The notes beneath the pieces were generated by a model that worked only from the letters and a program-made list of their open reading frames with translations, did no database searches and was not told the DNA's origin. The translations under genes and the position numbers were made by a program. A DNA stretch of 64,000 bases from Podocnemis expansa (Eukaryota > Chordata > Testudines > Podocnemididae), in NCBI GenBank assembly GCA_007922195.1, contig ML681981.1:9600857-9664856 (forward strand). Direction: 5' to 3'. Below are positions 35,271 to 46,802 of this stretch, one piece after another (the first letter of the stretch is position 1; each line of letters opens with the position of its first letter).

Positions 35271-36149
35271 AGCAAAAATTGAAGACTCTGACTGAACATT
35301 TTGTGTAGCAAGGAAAGCATAAGAGCACTAGTATGACAGGCACAGCAAGCTCTATTGTCCTGATTTTTTTTCTTTGATATAGTTCAGAGCAGATATGTTC
35401 CCAACTGAGACTCAAACAAATGGAACTGAAGAACATATTCTGATAGTACAATAAATTAATTGGTACACATATAATTATTCCTCTTTAAAATAGACAAATG
35501 GTTGTGGCTATTGTTGCAGTTTCCATTCCCCCCCCCCTTTTTGTACAAAGTGAAGATTATGTCCATTAGAGTTTTTCTGTTCTTAAAGCATCAAGCTTCA
35601 ATTTTTGGTGGCATCTCTAATAACCAGCAGCTGATAAGTAAAGACAGCACTAATCTTTCGGGATAAAACAGTTTTAATCTGCCTTGATCCTTAGGCTTTT
35701 ATTCTACAGCATTCAGCTTCTTTTGAATAAGTAAAATTGTTTCAAAGTGTAAATTGCAACCTAGCTGAATGAGATATTTGGTTCTATTAGCAGAATACAC
35801 GCAGAAAGCTCAGTGCCCCTGCTGTCCTGTACACATAGTACTTAGATGTGATCTATTAATATTTTATCTTTTTAAGAATATTGTTCTAATCAAAGAAGTG
35901 AAGAGCTATAGCAAGAGAGAAAAATGTTCTTTTCTCAGCCTACCTGTAATTTGGAGCTGAAGGGCAAAGTGTGACATGAGCAAGTTTGCCTGTCTTAAAT
36001 GATAGAATATACTAAAGCAGTTTTGGGCTATCTGAGGATGACTAGCCTTGCTCTGTGTTGGAGATGCTGCAAAGCTAGATTATCTGTGGTGGGAGTGGTG
36101 GGACCAATTCTACCCAAGCAGTTAAAGCACATGGAAGCATGTGCACCAG
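35271..36149. other. Non-coding intronic stretch
   Basis: A poly(C) run at about 35530-35538; no gene recognised. Confidence 0.4.
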
Positions 36150-36657
36150 TAGGGTGACCAGATAAGTAAAGCAAGGGAGTCTACTGAGAGATGGCAGTGT
36201 GGCAGTTCCTTTGAACGAGGGCCAGTACAATATGCTTGGTGGTGCCTCCACCTGGCTGGGTCTGCTACACACTCAGTGGCCTGCCTTGGGAGCCTCCAGG
36301 ACTAAATCCATGAGGCTAAGAATAACCCATGAGATGGATTTAATCCAAACTTGCTAATACATTCATGGTGCTTACTTGCATGTAACAAACCTTTACTTAA
36401 CAAAAAGCTTATAACAGGATGGAATTGACTATTACTACTAATTTAAATACACAGGGGGCAAGTAAATAAATCAGTGAGCAGACACAGAATACCATTTAAA
36501 GGAAACTTATCTAACTAGCATGTTCACAGCCCTACAGGCTTAAAAACTAAAAGGTGTGAAAAATTGGGACAGGTTGGGGGATAATAGGTACCCATATAAG
36601 AAAAAAACCCAAAATACCAGGATTTTCCCTAGAAAATCAAGACCTCTGGTCACCCTA
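36150..36657. mobile_element. TAGGGTGACCAGA MITE holding scrambled Gypsy LTR pieces
   Basis: The ends TAGGGTGACCAGAT and, inverted, TAGGGTGACCAGAGG fit a MITE that is common in reptiles, with TA at both tips. The interior right half (gaaaaattgggacagg, ataataggtacccatataag) is MITE sequence. Between them lies 36166-36535. First comes a plus-direction piece matching the Gypsy LTR near 19117-19194, with an internal deletion. A minus-direction piece matching LTR sequence from about 19655 back to 19370 follows directly. Confidence 0.7.
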
Positions 36658-37819
36658 GTGTCAACATGCCCATGAAACATATTCCCTACTGTGCTGGTTG
36701 TACTGTGTGGACTGGTGCAAAGGGTGCATGGCCTTTCTGCCTCACTCTCCCTTTTGAACTGACTCCAAAGGAACAAGACTGCAGTTTTGTCTGATCTTAG
36801 ATGAGCTGTACAACGATGGGAGAAGACTCTTTGTGACCCTCTCCCAAACTGTGCGTCACATAACATTTGGAAGAATCTGGCCTCATTTCTAATAATCAGC
36901 TACACTCTTTACTAGGCAGCATTCAATAGTGAATGTTCTAGATGGGCAGCATATATGTATGCTGACAGAAATCTGGAATTCAGATGATGCATTTCATAGC
37001 CAATATGTTTCAAACCAATTCAGATGATGTATTTCATAGACACTGTTTTTAAAAAAATTAAACAAATAGTTATAATTACTTGTCAATAAGCAGGCCCGCT
37101 GATGGCAGTTCTGGCCTTCAGGGTGGAAAAGTCAGTCGCCCTTCCCCTCACCAGAAATGAATCACTGAAGTCTGAGTTGGCTTCCAACAGAAGTTTATCA
37201 TCATTTATTACATGTCTTGCAGCTTCCCAGGTGACTGAGATGGCTGTATCTGTTACTCCTACTTCTGGGGTCCCTTGGACTCTTCTGGAAGATGGCTGAT
37301 GAACCTGGGAAGCTGTATAGCAGATACCCCCTCCTCAATCAACTGGGAACATGCATGGCACATAATAAATAAGCATGTCTCAGGGGAGGGGTGGAAAGCA
37401 TGAGCAGCGGGGGCCTTGGGAAGGGGGATGTGTGGAGACGAAGAGAGTACATATCTATTTTTCTATCTGTCTGAGCTCTTTTAAATTGCTGATCAGCAAT
37501 TAGCAATTGCTTCTCTTGTCCTCCCCCCATCAGCTCCTTCCACAAACTATTGTAAGGGGTTAAAGTGGGGAAGGCACCAGAAGAAGGTTCCAGGGCCCCC
37601 TATTTTTAGGCAGGCAGCATTCTGGCCCCCTAAAAATAAAGGAAGGCACTAGGAACAGGGAGTTCCAGGGGTCCCCCTAAAAATAGCAGGAGCAGCCCAA
37701 ACTTGGATCCACCTTAAGTTGGGGGATAATAGGTAATAATAGATAATAGGGGATAATTAGCAATTGCTTTTCTTGTTCTCCCCCCATCAGCAGGCCTATC
37801 ACTGAGACAGATCAAAATA
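36658..37819. other. Non-coding stretch with a 38-bp direct repeat
   Basis: The block aattagcaattgcttctctt...ccccccatcag at about 37496-37533 is repeated at about 37756-37791. Between them is a CCCCTAAAAATA-type word, seen three times (37595-37685). No gene seen. Confidence 0.5.
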
Positions 37820-37912
37820 TCAGAAGTAGCTGTTACTGAACACTGTTGAAGATTGGATACTGGACTAGATGGACAGTGGTTCTAACCAGATATGGCAATT
37901 CCTGTATTCTTG
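37820..37912 (+). mobile_element. CR1-like 3' end fragment
   Basis: Words gattggatactggactagatgga and ccagatatggcaattcctgt match the CR1 3' end type that reads 'actgggctagatggacc...agtatggc' in sauropsids. Confidence 0.55.
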
Positions 37913-38948
37913 TTCATGATTTCACGTTGTTAATGTTTCTGGAATAGTCAACATCACCTTCAATGGGCTAAGAAGCTATAAAATTAATAAATGGAACTAT
38001 TTTCCTTATATTCAGTAGTGTCATTTTTGTAACTATAGGGAGCAATTACCCCTTTGCTATTCTATTTTTTAGTTTGGGGAGGGACAAGTATATATTTTTT
38101 CAATACCCTCAAACTTTTATCCTAGTGCAGAGGGGATGGACAGGACTGGAGAGCCACTTGTGCAAATGCTGCTCAACTACAGAAGCAGGTGTGCTCGTCT
38201 CACTACCTCAATCATTAGGCCCACCGATGAGCAGTTTTATGGAGCATAATATTTTTGAGCCCAGCAGCAAAGATGGAGGCAGATTTACATATAACAGCAG
38301 AGGAAAGGGGATAAAGAAAAGGAAGTTTCTCCCCTGACTGCATGTAGATAGATTGTCTCTATGGTCTCAAAGAAAGGAAATATTCTTTTTTCTGGAACCT
38401 ATCCAGGCTTGTTTTACAACACTGGTCTTTGTAGCCATTGCAAATTCTGGCCAGTGTCCATGTGAAATTGCTGCTGATCAGCTAAGCTGCGGAGGTTGAC
38501 AGTTAGCCAAACACTTTGCATCTGGAAAATTCCTGCCTTCCCTCCCTCCGTTATCATCTTGTTACCTTCACCTCACCATTCACATCTGCAAGTGTTCTCA
38601 AGCCAGCCCTCACGCTCATGGAGAATAGTTTGCATAAGGAGTTAGATTCCAGGTGAAAACCTGGACCCTCTGAAGTTGCTGGCAAAACTCCTCGACTTCA
38701 ATGGAGTCGAGATTTCACCGTTGACTCCAGGCAGCGTGATAACTGTAGAGACTGTAAACAATCCAATAGCCATGCCACCAATTGCCAGTGGCTACTGTTC
38801 CTCTCTCAGCTAGTTGTTTCACACCTCCTTATAGCCCCTGCATCATAGGTGAGCACTGTATTGAGGAAGTGTCTGCATTTTGTGCGTTCATTAAACCTTT
38901 AACACAAAATCAACTGAATTGAATTGCCAGACAGACAAAAATAATTTT
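37913..38948. other. Non-coding intronic stretch
   Basis: No gene recognised. Near 38670-38740 a repeated cgacttcaatggagtc word resembles old amniote repeats. Confidence 0.4.
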
Positions 38949-39910
38949 CAAAGGGATAGCTGTGTTAGTCTAGTCCAGTAGAAAAAACAACAAGCAGTTG
39001 TGTGGCATTTTAAGACTAACAGATTTATTTTTTGCATGAGCTTTTGTGGGAGAAGATCCCACTTCCTCAGATGCTTTGAAGATGGGTGAACTTACAGAAA
39101 GGAATGAAACTAAATGCAAGTGGGTGTAAAACATAGGATCAGGTCATAAAGTAACAGCAAATCAGAGCAGTTTACAGGCTCAAAGAATGGGAAGCCTGAA
39201 GTCAAATCACCCTTTGTAATGGGAAAAGAACCCATAGTCTCCATTGAGTCCTGCTTTCACAGAATTTAGCTTGCATATTAATTCGAGTTCAGCTGTTTCT
39301 CTTTGGAGTCTTGATGTAACAGGTACATCTCTGACAGTCGTTAACAAATCCGTCATCGAGTGATTAGGAAGATGGAAGTGCTCAGCAACTGGTTTCTTTG
39401 TTCTTTGATTTCTGATATCAGCTCTGTGCTCATTCAGTCTCTTACGGAGCGATCATCCTGTTTGACCAATGTATAAGGTGTTGGGGCATTTCTTGCACAT
39501 GATGGCATAGACCACATTAGTAGATGAGCAGGTAAATGAGCCTTTGATGGAGTAGCAGGCTTGATTAGGACCTATGATGGTGTCTGTTGTATAGATATGT
39601 CTGCAGACTTGGCAGCGTGGTTTTTTGCAGGGGTGTGTGCCTGCTTCAATGTTCTTGTTGTTAGATCTGTAGTTGCTGGTGAATATCTGTTTAAGATTAG
39701 GGGGCTGCCTATAAGCAAGGAGTGGTCTGTCTCCTAATGCTTGAGAGAGAGAGGGATCATCTTTTAGAATAGGCTGTAGGTCCTTAATGATCTGTTGCAG
39801 AGGTCTGACTTGAGGATTGTATGTGGTGACTAGTGGCGTTCTGTTGCTTTCTTTCTTGGGTCTCTCCTGTAGTAGATGACTTCGGGGAACCCGTCTAGCT
39901 GTGTCAAACC
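38949..39910 (-). mobile_element. Penelope-like element family A: GIY-YIG end of ORF plus 3' tail
   Basis: On the minus strand from 39910 leftward, the end of the reverse transcriptase domain and linker (RVPRSHLLQE) is followed by a cysteine motif (CKKPRCQVCRH). Then comes a GIY-YIG nuclease part, GSFTCSSTNVVYAIMCKKC and TLYIGQTG, then LRKRLNEHRAD and KPVAEHF. A TGA replaces one codon just after IGQTG, and further stops follow. After the ORF come a UTR and the tail ending tagtctag...tatcccttt. GIY-YIG nucleases nick DNA to prime PLE insertion. The tail here is the same sequence found in all family A short copies of this window, which ties those copies to Penelope-like elements rather than to a tRNA-derived SINE. 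Confidence 0.8.
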
Positions 39911-40144
39911 ATGCTTCTCAGTAATCCCTGTGCATCATCATCTTTTAAACTGACTTCCACATCAGGTGCCCAGTAAAGAGAAGTACTGTCTATTTTTATT
40001 TCCTATATTTTGGGTCTTTCATATACATCCTTTTTAATGAAAAAATGCACCCATCTAGTACTCTGAATGGAAATATAACCTTTATATCCATTTATAGTTT
40101 ATAGCAACTTTCCTCTCAAAAGCTCTTAAAGCACTTTTCAGACT

Positions 40145-40300
40145 TTCTTACAACTCCCACAAGAATCAGGTATTACTATAGTATATCCATTTTATGAATA
40201 GGTATACTAAAGCACAGAGAGACCTGAGTGATTCAGTAAAGATTATACAGTGAGTATGAGGCAAAACTGGGAATAGAACCCATGCATCCTGAACCATAAT
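40145..40300 (-). mobile_element. MIR / CORE-SINE relic
   Basis: Antisense MIR order: tccattttatgaatagg, actaaagcacagagagacctga, ttatacagtgagt, then gggaatagaaccc, the inverse of a pol III B box, at about 40269-40281. Confidence 0.7.
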
Positions 40301-40436
40301 ATGCTCAATAGACTCTACATAACAATCACCACTGAGAGTCTGGATGTTGAAGTTTAATTCTGACTGTAGTGAGAAACTGGAATATTTCCTTATTTCTGTT
40401 ACAAAGAACATGTGATGATCTAAGCCCTTATCTGTA

Positions 40437-40535
40437 AACACTTACACACGTGCTTACCTTAGTGCAGGTAGCTAGTCCTACTAAAATCAGTAGGGCTAGT
40501 CACGTAAAGTTAAGTTCAGGAATGGGACCCTACAC
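40437..40535. repeat. Short foldback repeat
   Basis: aaacacttacacacgtgctta...tagtcctactaaaatcagtagggcta...cacgtaaagttaag forms an imperfect hairpin. It resembles an abundant sauropsid repeat with cttaactttaagcacgtg words. Family unnamed here. Confidence 0.45.
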
Positions 40536-43507
40536 TGGAGAACATTAGGGTGGGTGTGAGTGTGGAGTGTAGAGGCTCAGTCTACCCATATTTTATCAAA
40601 TTACACATTTTCGAAATGTGTAGCTTTTGAAGTGATATAAGTCGTCTTATTAACCGAGTCTCCTCAAGGAGCAATTCATATCAGGGTTAAATTTTTAAGA
40701 GAACGCCTTTAAAAAAGCTGCCAATATTTCATGTCATATAATTTTTTTGAGCCTAAATCAATGTATATATTATAAGGATGGTACAAATCCATAAGAGTGC
40801 TGCATTAAAATGTGAAATATATAGTAGAGATTGAAAATAAACATAAGGATATTCTGGCTTTTAGCACTGTAACATTGTATGAGCTTTAGTGAAATGTGAC
40901 TGCACATTTTTTGTTCTGTTTGGATTTCTTTAACCACTGTTTATATTATCAAAGTTGTTTCCGTAGTCAGCCACTAATGCAATAGATTTTCCAGGTGTTG
41001 AGTTTCTTGGATGCAGTTGATTGCATTTTTTAAGCTCTCTGCAACATTTCCTGTCCTGACAGCTCTACAGACTGAGTCTTTAGGACTGAGGGTATTTGGA
41101 TAGACAAATTTATCTGTATACAAACAAAGAAAAAATAATATGTTTTACTTAAGTGCATCAGTCTGGTTTAAAGGTTTGCCAGGCCTTGACAAATCCAGTA
41201 AAAAAGCCAATCATATTGGTTTTCCAGCATACTTACAATTCCATTACTAATGCTTTGATTCCTGCTGCTTTGTCCTGTTCAGTTAATGAATGTGACCCTG
41301 TGGCTGAGGAATTCTTGTTTCAAAAGTTGTGCACTATAACCTCCCCACTTTTACAGAATCACACTAACATTCTCCACTGTGTGTGTGACAGAGTCAGCTC
41401 ATGGTGGGTGTGTGCGCATGTGTGTGTAGGCTTACTTCAACTGAACCAATATCTGGGATAGAACTTGAGGTCTACGTTCTGCTTGCGATGGGGATGTTCT
41501 GTTTCACTGTCTGGACTGTGGTGTTGCTTGAATAAACATGCTCGCAAATGTATTTTTAGTTACTTAAATCAGATTTACAGTGATTTATGTAAGAACTCTT
41601 TGCCCTTGTTACTTTGAATGTGACCTAACTGTTTCTCATACCACCCAGAAGGAGTGTTGGGGAAAAGCATCCAGCCAGGATAGTGAGAGAACAATATATT
41701 TGTGTTCCAAAGAAAATACTGTGCCTAGGCTTTAAAACCCAGAATTTTATTTTCCAGTAAGTTTCAACTGAAGGTTGTGATTGTCTTTCATGCCAAATGA
41801 TCCTTCCACAACCTCATATGTGATGGTGATATAAATTATAATTTAACATTTCATTTTCATCTTAAATATTATAAGTGCAGTGAAATGATTAAAACATTTC
41901 TTCACACTTTCGAAGGGCCTTTCATTCGAACAACTTCCAAACAATACTTAATCTATACAAGATGCTTGATTTCTCTCCTTGCGTCTTCTGATTCAACTGA
42001 TTTGCAAGCCAGTGCTGTTTTCAAACTCATATCAGGCAGCCTGGAGTAAACACTGTGGAGTGTTGTGCTCCTGGTGGCTATTAATACAAGCTATTAAAAA
42101 TATGTTGAAATACTGAAATTGTTTGTTTTCCTTCTGTACAAACTCATCTGGGTAGGCTCCATGATTTACTTTGTTTATAAATTGTCATACATACAAAAAG
42201 TGATGTGTATATAATAAATCCTCCTAGAGCGCCTCAAACACCAGTTCTTCTGACTCTCATTTCAGTCATCAGTGTCTTAGGTGGCTATCATATCCTATAT
42301 ATTCATTTAATAAACCTGTTGATAATTCGTTCTTTAACTCTTTCCTTGTAAGTCAGTTTGTTGAGATCTTTTTTTTTTTTGTTATAGTTCTCTGAATTTC
42401 CTCCAGTTGGTTAATAAATAACCTCCTGGTATTCAGCTACACAGGCTATGCGGATTGTTTTAGGTTTGGTCTAAGCAATATCTTAAACAATGGGACTATT
42501 ACTGGCCTCATCTTGGACAGTGTAGGCTACATCTGAAGAGATGAGCCTTAACTGCATTGGCTTTTCCTGCCTTTCTCCCTCCCCCATCATTTTGTGTTGC
42601 AAACTCTGTTATAAACTGCTGTTACACTACAGCTGTCAGATGAATTATGCATACTATGGGGATAAAGAATATATGTTGTTTACTGGGAAGAAGCATTTTT
42701 AAATCTTTAAAAATAGTCTTTCACTTTATACCACGGCATCTCAATAAAAATATCTCCCTCCCACTTCATACCAATTCAGTCAAGATATTTTAAAGTGTCA
42801 CCCTCGCTTCCTACATTTTTTTGTAACTGTTGCTTTATGGGGTGCTTGAACACCTTCCCCCACGTACCCACCAGTCCTGTCTCTGCGGTTCCAGTGCAAA
42901 AAAAAGGAAACAACCTATTTTGAACCGTATCAGGTCCATAGTTTGTCTGCCAGAAAGTGATTCCTTGATATTTATTGCTTCGATTTTGTTCTAATAAAAG
43001 ATGAGGACAATCATTTGATCCTGGAATTGAAATAGCTTTACGTACAAACAGATTGTAATCTAACCAGTAAGCCTATAGAAATATGTCAAGTTAAGTGGAC
43101 TTACTACATTCTCATATTTACTGGTATGTACAGCACCAATACATATTAAGAACATAAGAAGAGCCTGTGACACTAACAACAGGACTAACTACTTGTTAGT
43201 TTCTGGGTGGGTTTGGAAATGGCCGCCTTTGTTGAAAATGTCCTACTTGAGTTGGGTCTGCCTATCTTACAGATGCGCTCTCTCAGCACAATGCTGCAAT
43301 AGAAGACTTGACTAGAACACTTGATTTCAGATTTCTTGAGGTTGTCTGTATGGGGTTCAAGATGTCCTTAGTGGAAGGGCCTCAAAACTATTGACTTACA
43401 GGCGTGGTGTATGGTTTCTTTTATGCTCACTTTAAGGTTTTTTGTTTTTGTTTTTTGGGTTTTGGGAATGGATTTACTTGACATTTATCTTTTCATAGAG
43501 ACATGTT
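40536..43507. other. AT-rich intronic stretch
   Basis: No gene recognised. Short GT-rich run near 41403-41429 and poly(T) near 42370. Confidence 0.45.
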
Positions 43508-43650
43508 CCAGAGGGGTAGCCATGTTAGTCTAGTTCAACAAAACAAGCAACGAGTCCTGTTGCATTTTTAAAGACTAACGAATTTGTTTATTGCATGAGC
43601 TTTCATGAGTGTAACTGTTACTCTTTAAAAGTGGCACAAGACTCCTTGTT
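43508..43650. mobile_element. Penelope-like family A tail, foldback copy
   Basis: Antisense tail (gaggggtagccatgttagtc, agactaacgaatttg, gcatgagctttcatgag) followed directly by a short sense tail (ctctttaaaagtggcacaag, actccttgttt). Confidence 0.7.
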
Positions 43651-45015
43651 TATCTTTTTATGGAGTAATTTTAAGACACATTATAAACATCAGAGAAACT
43701 TGGCTGGGCACATTTTATACCTCAGTGAACCCTCCCCTCCCCCCTTGAGATTTTGTCACATAGAATTACATTGTTTTGTCCTTCTTTATGGCTCCTCAAA
43801 ATGTCACTAAAGCTGTAGTGATTGTATCTCATTTGAGGAAAGTAAGAGAAGACTTGTACTTGATTCATTCTAGCGGAAAGAACATAAAGAGATAAAACCT
43901 GTGTAGGAAGGACTGAATGAGCAAAAGAGGAGGGGGAGTGGCTCCAGTACTCTGTCAAAAATTGCTTTACCTGTTTCTGAATCACTGATAACTCAGAAGA
44001 AAATGATCTTGAAGATTTATAGGTCAATGTCTTGACAGATAAAGCACAAGATGAAGTGTTAGTTGTTGTCTACTACAAGCCACCAAAGTGGAAACCGTCA
44101 CCTGTAATGTGTAGGAAAAAATGCTATATGATCATGGGGGGACAGCAGTTTGAGTAACATATATGGGAGATCTCATGCTGCCAAGACTAAAACGTCCTTA
44201 GGAATTTCTGAAAATTATGAATGACAATCTCCTTACTCAAAAAGTATTGTAGTCAGCATGTGGGAATTATTTAGAACTTGTCTTAATAGACAAAGAGGTA
44301 CTGATCACAGAGCTAAAAAATAATGGTAGCTTGGGTACCAGTGATTATAACTTGATCATATTTATAATTTGCAAGCACAATGAAGTCCAGATCAATAATT
44401 TATATATAATTGGTGTTTTAAGAGGGCCAATTTCATAAAGCTGAAAATCATTATGAGCCAAATCAGCTGAGAGGAAAAACTTTTAATCAGAAAAATGTGA
44501 ATGATAACTGGGTATCGCTTAAGAATACACTACCTTACTAAATATTCCAGAAGCTATAATCAAGGAGGAAGGTCATATTGGTTGAAAGAAATCCAGCCTC
44601 ATTTAGAGGAGAAGTGAAGGCAGCTATAAAAATAATAGTTAGTCTTTAAGTGCCACAGGACTCCTATGGGTTTTTTTTAAAAATAAAAAATTAGATACAG
44701 GTAACAAATGGAAGAAAGAGGAAGTTAATAGTGAATATAAATGACAAGCTAAGAGTTGTAGAAAACTGGCAAAGCAAGGGGACACCAAAAGAAATCTATG
44801 GCCAACAGAGTTTGAGGCTATATATTAGGAACAAAAAGAATCTTGACAATAGTATTTGTCTATTACTAGATGGAAATGGTAGTTATCAGTAATAAGGCAG
44901 AAAAGACAAAAATATTCAGTAAATATTTGTCCTGTATTTAGGGGTTTGGGGTAGTAGATGATAGAGTCTCATCACAGATTTTTAATTCACTAGTACCTCT
45001 GGACAAACTAAAAAG

Positions 45016-46379
45016 ATGCTGCTAAAATTAGACATTTCTAAATCAGCTGGTCCAAATAACTTGCATCCAGGAATTTTAAAAAAGCTGGCCAAGGAACTTG
45101 CTGGACCATTAATGTTGATTTTCAGTAAGTCCTGGAACACTAGGAAAGTGCTAGAAGACCGGAAGAATGCTGAAGTTGTGATGGTTTTTAAAAAGGGTAA
45201 ATGTGATGCCTTGCATAAGTCTACGCCTGGCAGCCTGACATCACCGTCAGGCAGGATAATGGAGTGGCTGGTCTGGGAATTGATCAATAAAGAATTAAAG
45301 AAAGATTATATAATTAAAGCTAATCAACATGGGTTTATGGAAAATAGATCCTGAAATAATTTCATTTCTCTTCTTTTCTGATGAGATTACAGGTAATAGT
45401 GTTGATGTAATGTACTTTGCCTTCTGTAAGGCAGTTGACTTGGTCCCACATGATATCTTGATTTAAAAAGTAGAATGATATAAAATAAACAATGCATACA
45501 TTAGGTCTCAAAATGCAATTGTAATGAGAATTTATCATTAAGAGGCCGTTTTTCCAATGGGAACACATAAGTAGAGCCCTGCAAATCTGTGGGTATCCGC
45601 TGCAGATCCGCGGGTATCCACATCCGCAGGTGTGGGTGCGGATAACCGCAGACCCATTGCTGCAGATCGACTCATGGATGCAGTTTCTATTGTTACCTTA
45701 TCACACTATGATTCATTGCTGAAACTGCTGCACTGTCTGTGTCAGCAGAACCAGGAAGCACTCTGGCCAATCCTAGATTGTGATCTGCCGCCAATCAGAG
45801 TCTCAAGGTGGGACTTGGAGACTCACTGCTGGCCTTTGATTGGCTCATTCCCCTGCCCACTTCTTCCTTTTCTTGTTTCCAGTTGGTAAGCCATTGCTGT
45901 CAATCAGAGATTTCATAGGTGGACAAAGAAATCTGATTGATAGCACAGCATGTGAACCACAAACAAGAAAGGAAAAAGTAGGTGGGTTCCATGGGGGAAT
46001 GAACCAATCAAAGGCTGAATAGTTGTGTGTGAGCCCAAGCTCATTTGCAGCTGCGGTTACAGATGCAGCTAAGTCCTGGCATGTGGATTTCGGATCAGAT
46101 TAATGTTATCACTGAACGGATGTGGATCGGATGCGGTTCCACGTTTTTGTATCCGCGCAGGGCTCTACACATAAGAGTAGGCTCATGGCTTTATGCAATG
46201 TAACATTTTTATCAATGACCTGGAAAAAAAATATCATAATAAAGTTCGCAGAGGACACAAATTGGGAAGTGGTAAATAATGAAAAGGCAAGGTCAGTGAT
46301 TCAGATTGATCTGGATTGCTTGGTAAAAAAAACAAGGAGTCTAGTTAGCAGCCTGTGTTTTAATATGGATAAATGTATG
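45016..46379 (+). pseudogene. CR1 ORF2 reverse transcriptase pseudogene (split)
   Basis: The 112-codon frame at 45016-45354 shows the CR1 fingers/palm pattern DISKSAGPNNLHPGILKKL, with LVWELINKELK further on. After stops, LVPHDI appears near 45440. The reading then continues across the hAT element at 45572-46167 into FLSMTWKKN and KFAEDTNW. The usual catalytic F-A-D-D is F-A-E-D here (46245-46256), so the second metal-binding aspartate context is altered as well as the frame being broken. An intact protein would reverse-transcribe CR1 RNA at a nicked target. Confidence 0.75.
45572..46167. mobile_element. hAT nonautonomous element with perfect 8-bp duplication
   Basis: Ends TAGAGCCCTGC and, inverted, TAGAGCCCTGCGCGGAT. 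Identical cacataag at 45564-45571 and 46168-46175. The interior has repeated ggatccgc/gcggat words (tgtgggtatccgctgcagatccgcggg region) at both ends, making subterminal inverted repeats. Inserted within the CR1 RT region. No transposase. Confidence 0.9.
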
Positions 46380-46802
46380 CAGGGGTGTTGCTCCCCTGCA
46401 AAAAGGGGGCACCGCCCCTGGAGCCAGAGCCGGTGCCAGGGCCCAGTCCGGCTCCTGACGCTGCCTGCCTGCCGGCCAGCAGCAAACAACTGAAGCTCAG
46501 ATCCAGTTCCTGTTGTTTGCTGCTGGCCAGCAGGCAGTGTCTGGAGCCGGATGGGGCCTGCCTGGGCTGCCTGCCGCTGACCAGCTCAGATCTGTCCCCT
46601 GCCACTGCCGACCACAGGCTGGTGGCCCTCGTGGGCCCAACCCAGCTCCAGCTGCTGCCTGTTGGCCAATGGCAAACAGCAGGAGCTAGATCTGAGCAAG
46701 GGCTTGTGCTGCTAGCCAGCAGGCAGCAGCTGGACCTGGATCAAACCCGCTGGAGCCCCCAGCTGCTGGCCAGCAGCAGCAGGAGCCAGATCTCAGACTG
46801 AG

